Shown: piece by piece, positions 4,664 to 5,162 of the stretch
Numbering within the stretch: the first letter of the stretch is position 1
Layout: each line of letters starts with the position of its first letter
NCBI GenBank assembly: GCA_044340025.1
Contig: JBIIUJ010000164.1
Location: forward strand, 1 to 5,162
DNA from: JBIIUJ01 sp044340025
Lineage (GTDB): Bacteria; Pseudomonadota; Alphaproteobacteria; Caulobacterales; Aquidulcibacteraceae
Length of the DNA stretch: 5,162 nt
Direction: 5' to 3'
The notes under the pieces: generated by a model
What the model saw: only the letters and a program-made list of their open reading frames with translations
What the model was told of the DNA's origin: nothing
Database searches by the model: none
Position numbers and translations under genes: made by a program

Positions 4664-5162
4664 GGGCGCTTGCCACCGCAGGCGCCGAGGTGGGCAACCT
4701 TGTGCGACTGGCGATCCCGCTGGTCATCGGGCTCGCCGCCGCCAATGTGATCGGGTTGACCGATACGCTGATGGTCGCGCCCTTGGGCGCCGCGCCGCTG
4801 GGCGCTGTCGGCCTGACGTCCAGCGTCATCATCATCGCCTACGCCGCCATTTACGGGGCGCTCTCCACCATCGGGATCGGGGTGGCCCAGGCGCATGGCG
4901 CGCGCGCCACGGGGCGCATCGCCGGGCTGGTGCGCAATGGGCTGGCGCTCGGCCTAGTGGTGGGGGTGGTCGGCGCGGTTCTGGTGCTGCTGGCGGGCCT
5001 CGCATTGCCCGTCCTCGGCCAGCCCAGGGAAGTGATCGCGGTGATCGCGCCCTACTGGATCGCGATGGCGCTGCTGCTGATCCCGTTCGCGCTGCTGATC
5101 GTGATGAAGCAGCTGTTTGATTCCATTGATCGGCCATGGCTGGGCGTCGGGTTCGCCTTTCT
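4660..5162 (+). CDS. MATE-family efflux transporter, N-terminal part (3' end outside window)
   Basis: An open frame of 167 codons runs to the window edge, about the first third of a MATE (NorM/DinF-type) cation- or proton-coupled multidrug/toxin exporter of the inner membrane. The sequence begins MRALATAGAEVGNLVRLAIP and has roughly four membrane segments: about 14-38, 50-75, 92-119 and 125-149. TM1 carries the family pattern GLTDTLMVAPLG; Asp35 corresponds to the conserved TM1 acid used for ion coupling in NorM/PfMATE proteins. LGAVGLTSS and GIGVAQAHGA (72-81) in TM2, and LGQPREVI before TM4, also match the family. The start ATG overlaps the SDR stop as ATGA with only a weak ribosome site, indicating translational coupling. 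Placement behind a TetR-controlled promoter suggests inducible export. The substrate cannot be predicted. Confidence 0.9.
   Translation, partial: MRALATAGAEVGNLVRLAIPLVIGLAAANVIGLTDTLMVAPLGAAPLGAVGLTSSVIIIAYAAIYGALSTIGIGVAQAHGARATGRIAGLVRNGLALGLVVGVVGAVLVLLAGLALPVLGQPREVIAVIAPYWIAMALLLIPFALLIVMKQLFDSIDRPWLGVGFAF

Noticed and set aside
4219..4896. 225-codon minus-strand open frame opposite the SDR and MATE genes
   Set aside because: Both underlying plus-strand genes have clear family motifs, and this frame has low-complexity composition without a ribosome site.
1..5162. tRNA, rRNA, CRISPR array, insertion sequence, riboswitch
   Set aside because: No repeat-spacer pattern, transposase motif, terminal repeats, or recognisable RNA gene sequence was seen on either strand, and non-coding gaps are all under about 100 bases.

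Overview
The window is GC-rich throughout (codon third positions are mostly G or C). It reads as a chromosomal segment of an alphaproteobacterium. The evidence is a ubiE-ubiB pair, a short single-domain response regulator with a GPDRRR-type tail, and alphaproteobacterial-looking protein sequences. A Caulobacterales/Maricaulales/Hyphomonadaceae-like host is plausible, but this is inference and the genus cannot be fixed from the sequence.

Layout. (1) 1-305, minus: N-terminal part of an alpha/beta-hydrolase that leaves the window before its nucleophile. (2) 306-396: divergent intergenic region containing a 13-bp palindrome. (3) 397-1170 and 1174-2682, plus: ubiE and ubiB, three bases apart, supplying a C-methyltransferase and an atypical kinase of ubiquinone biosynthesis. 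(4) 2683-2781: intergenic region with nested inverted repeats. It includes an 11-mer that is the exact reverse complement of the core of the palindrome in front of ubiE. (5) 2782-3279, plus: single-domain response regulator with a basic repeated tail. (6) 3276-3878, minus: TetR-family repressor, convergent with the response regulator; the two stop codons share the same CTAG. (7) 3879-3958: AT-rich divergent promoter region with two copies of an operator-like element 28 bp apart. (8) 3959-4663 and 4660-5162, plus: an SDR-family protein lacking the catalytic tyrosine, overlapping by ATGA the start of a MATE-family transporter that runs off the window.

How the parts fit. ubiE-ubiB is a housekeeping respiratory-quinone unit. 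The right half looks like an accessory module in which the TetR protein probably controls its own gene and the divergent SDR-MATE operon, suggesting ligand-induced detoxification or export. No RNA gene, mobile element, CRISPR array or convincing intrinsic terminator was seen. Nothing in the window amounts to a clearly new system. The most useful leads are the tandem operator boxes, the Tyr-less SDR fused by operon to a MATE pump, and the 11-mer shared by two intergenic regions.
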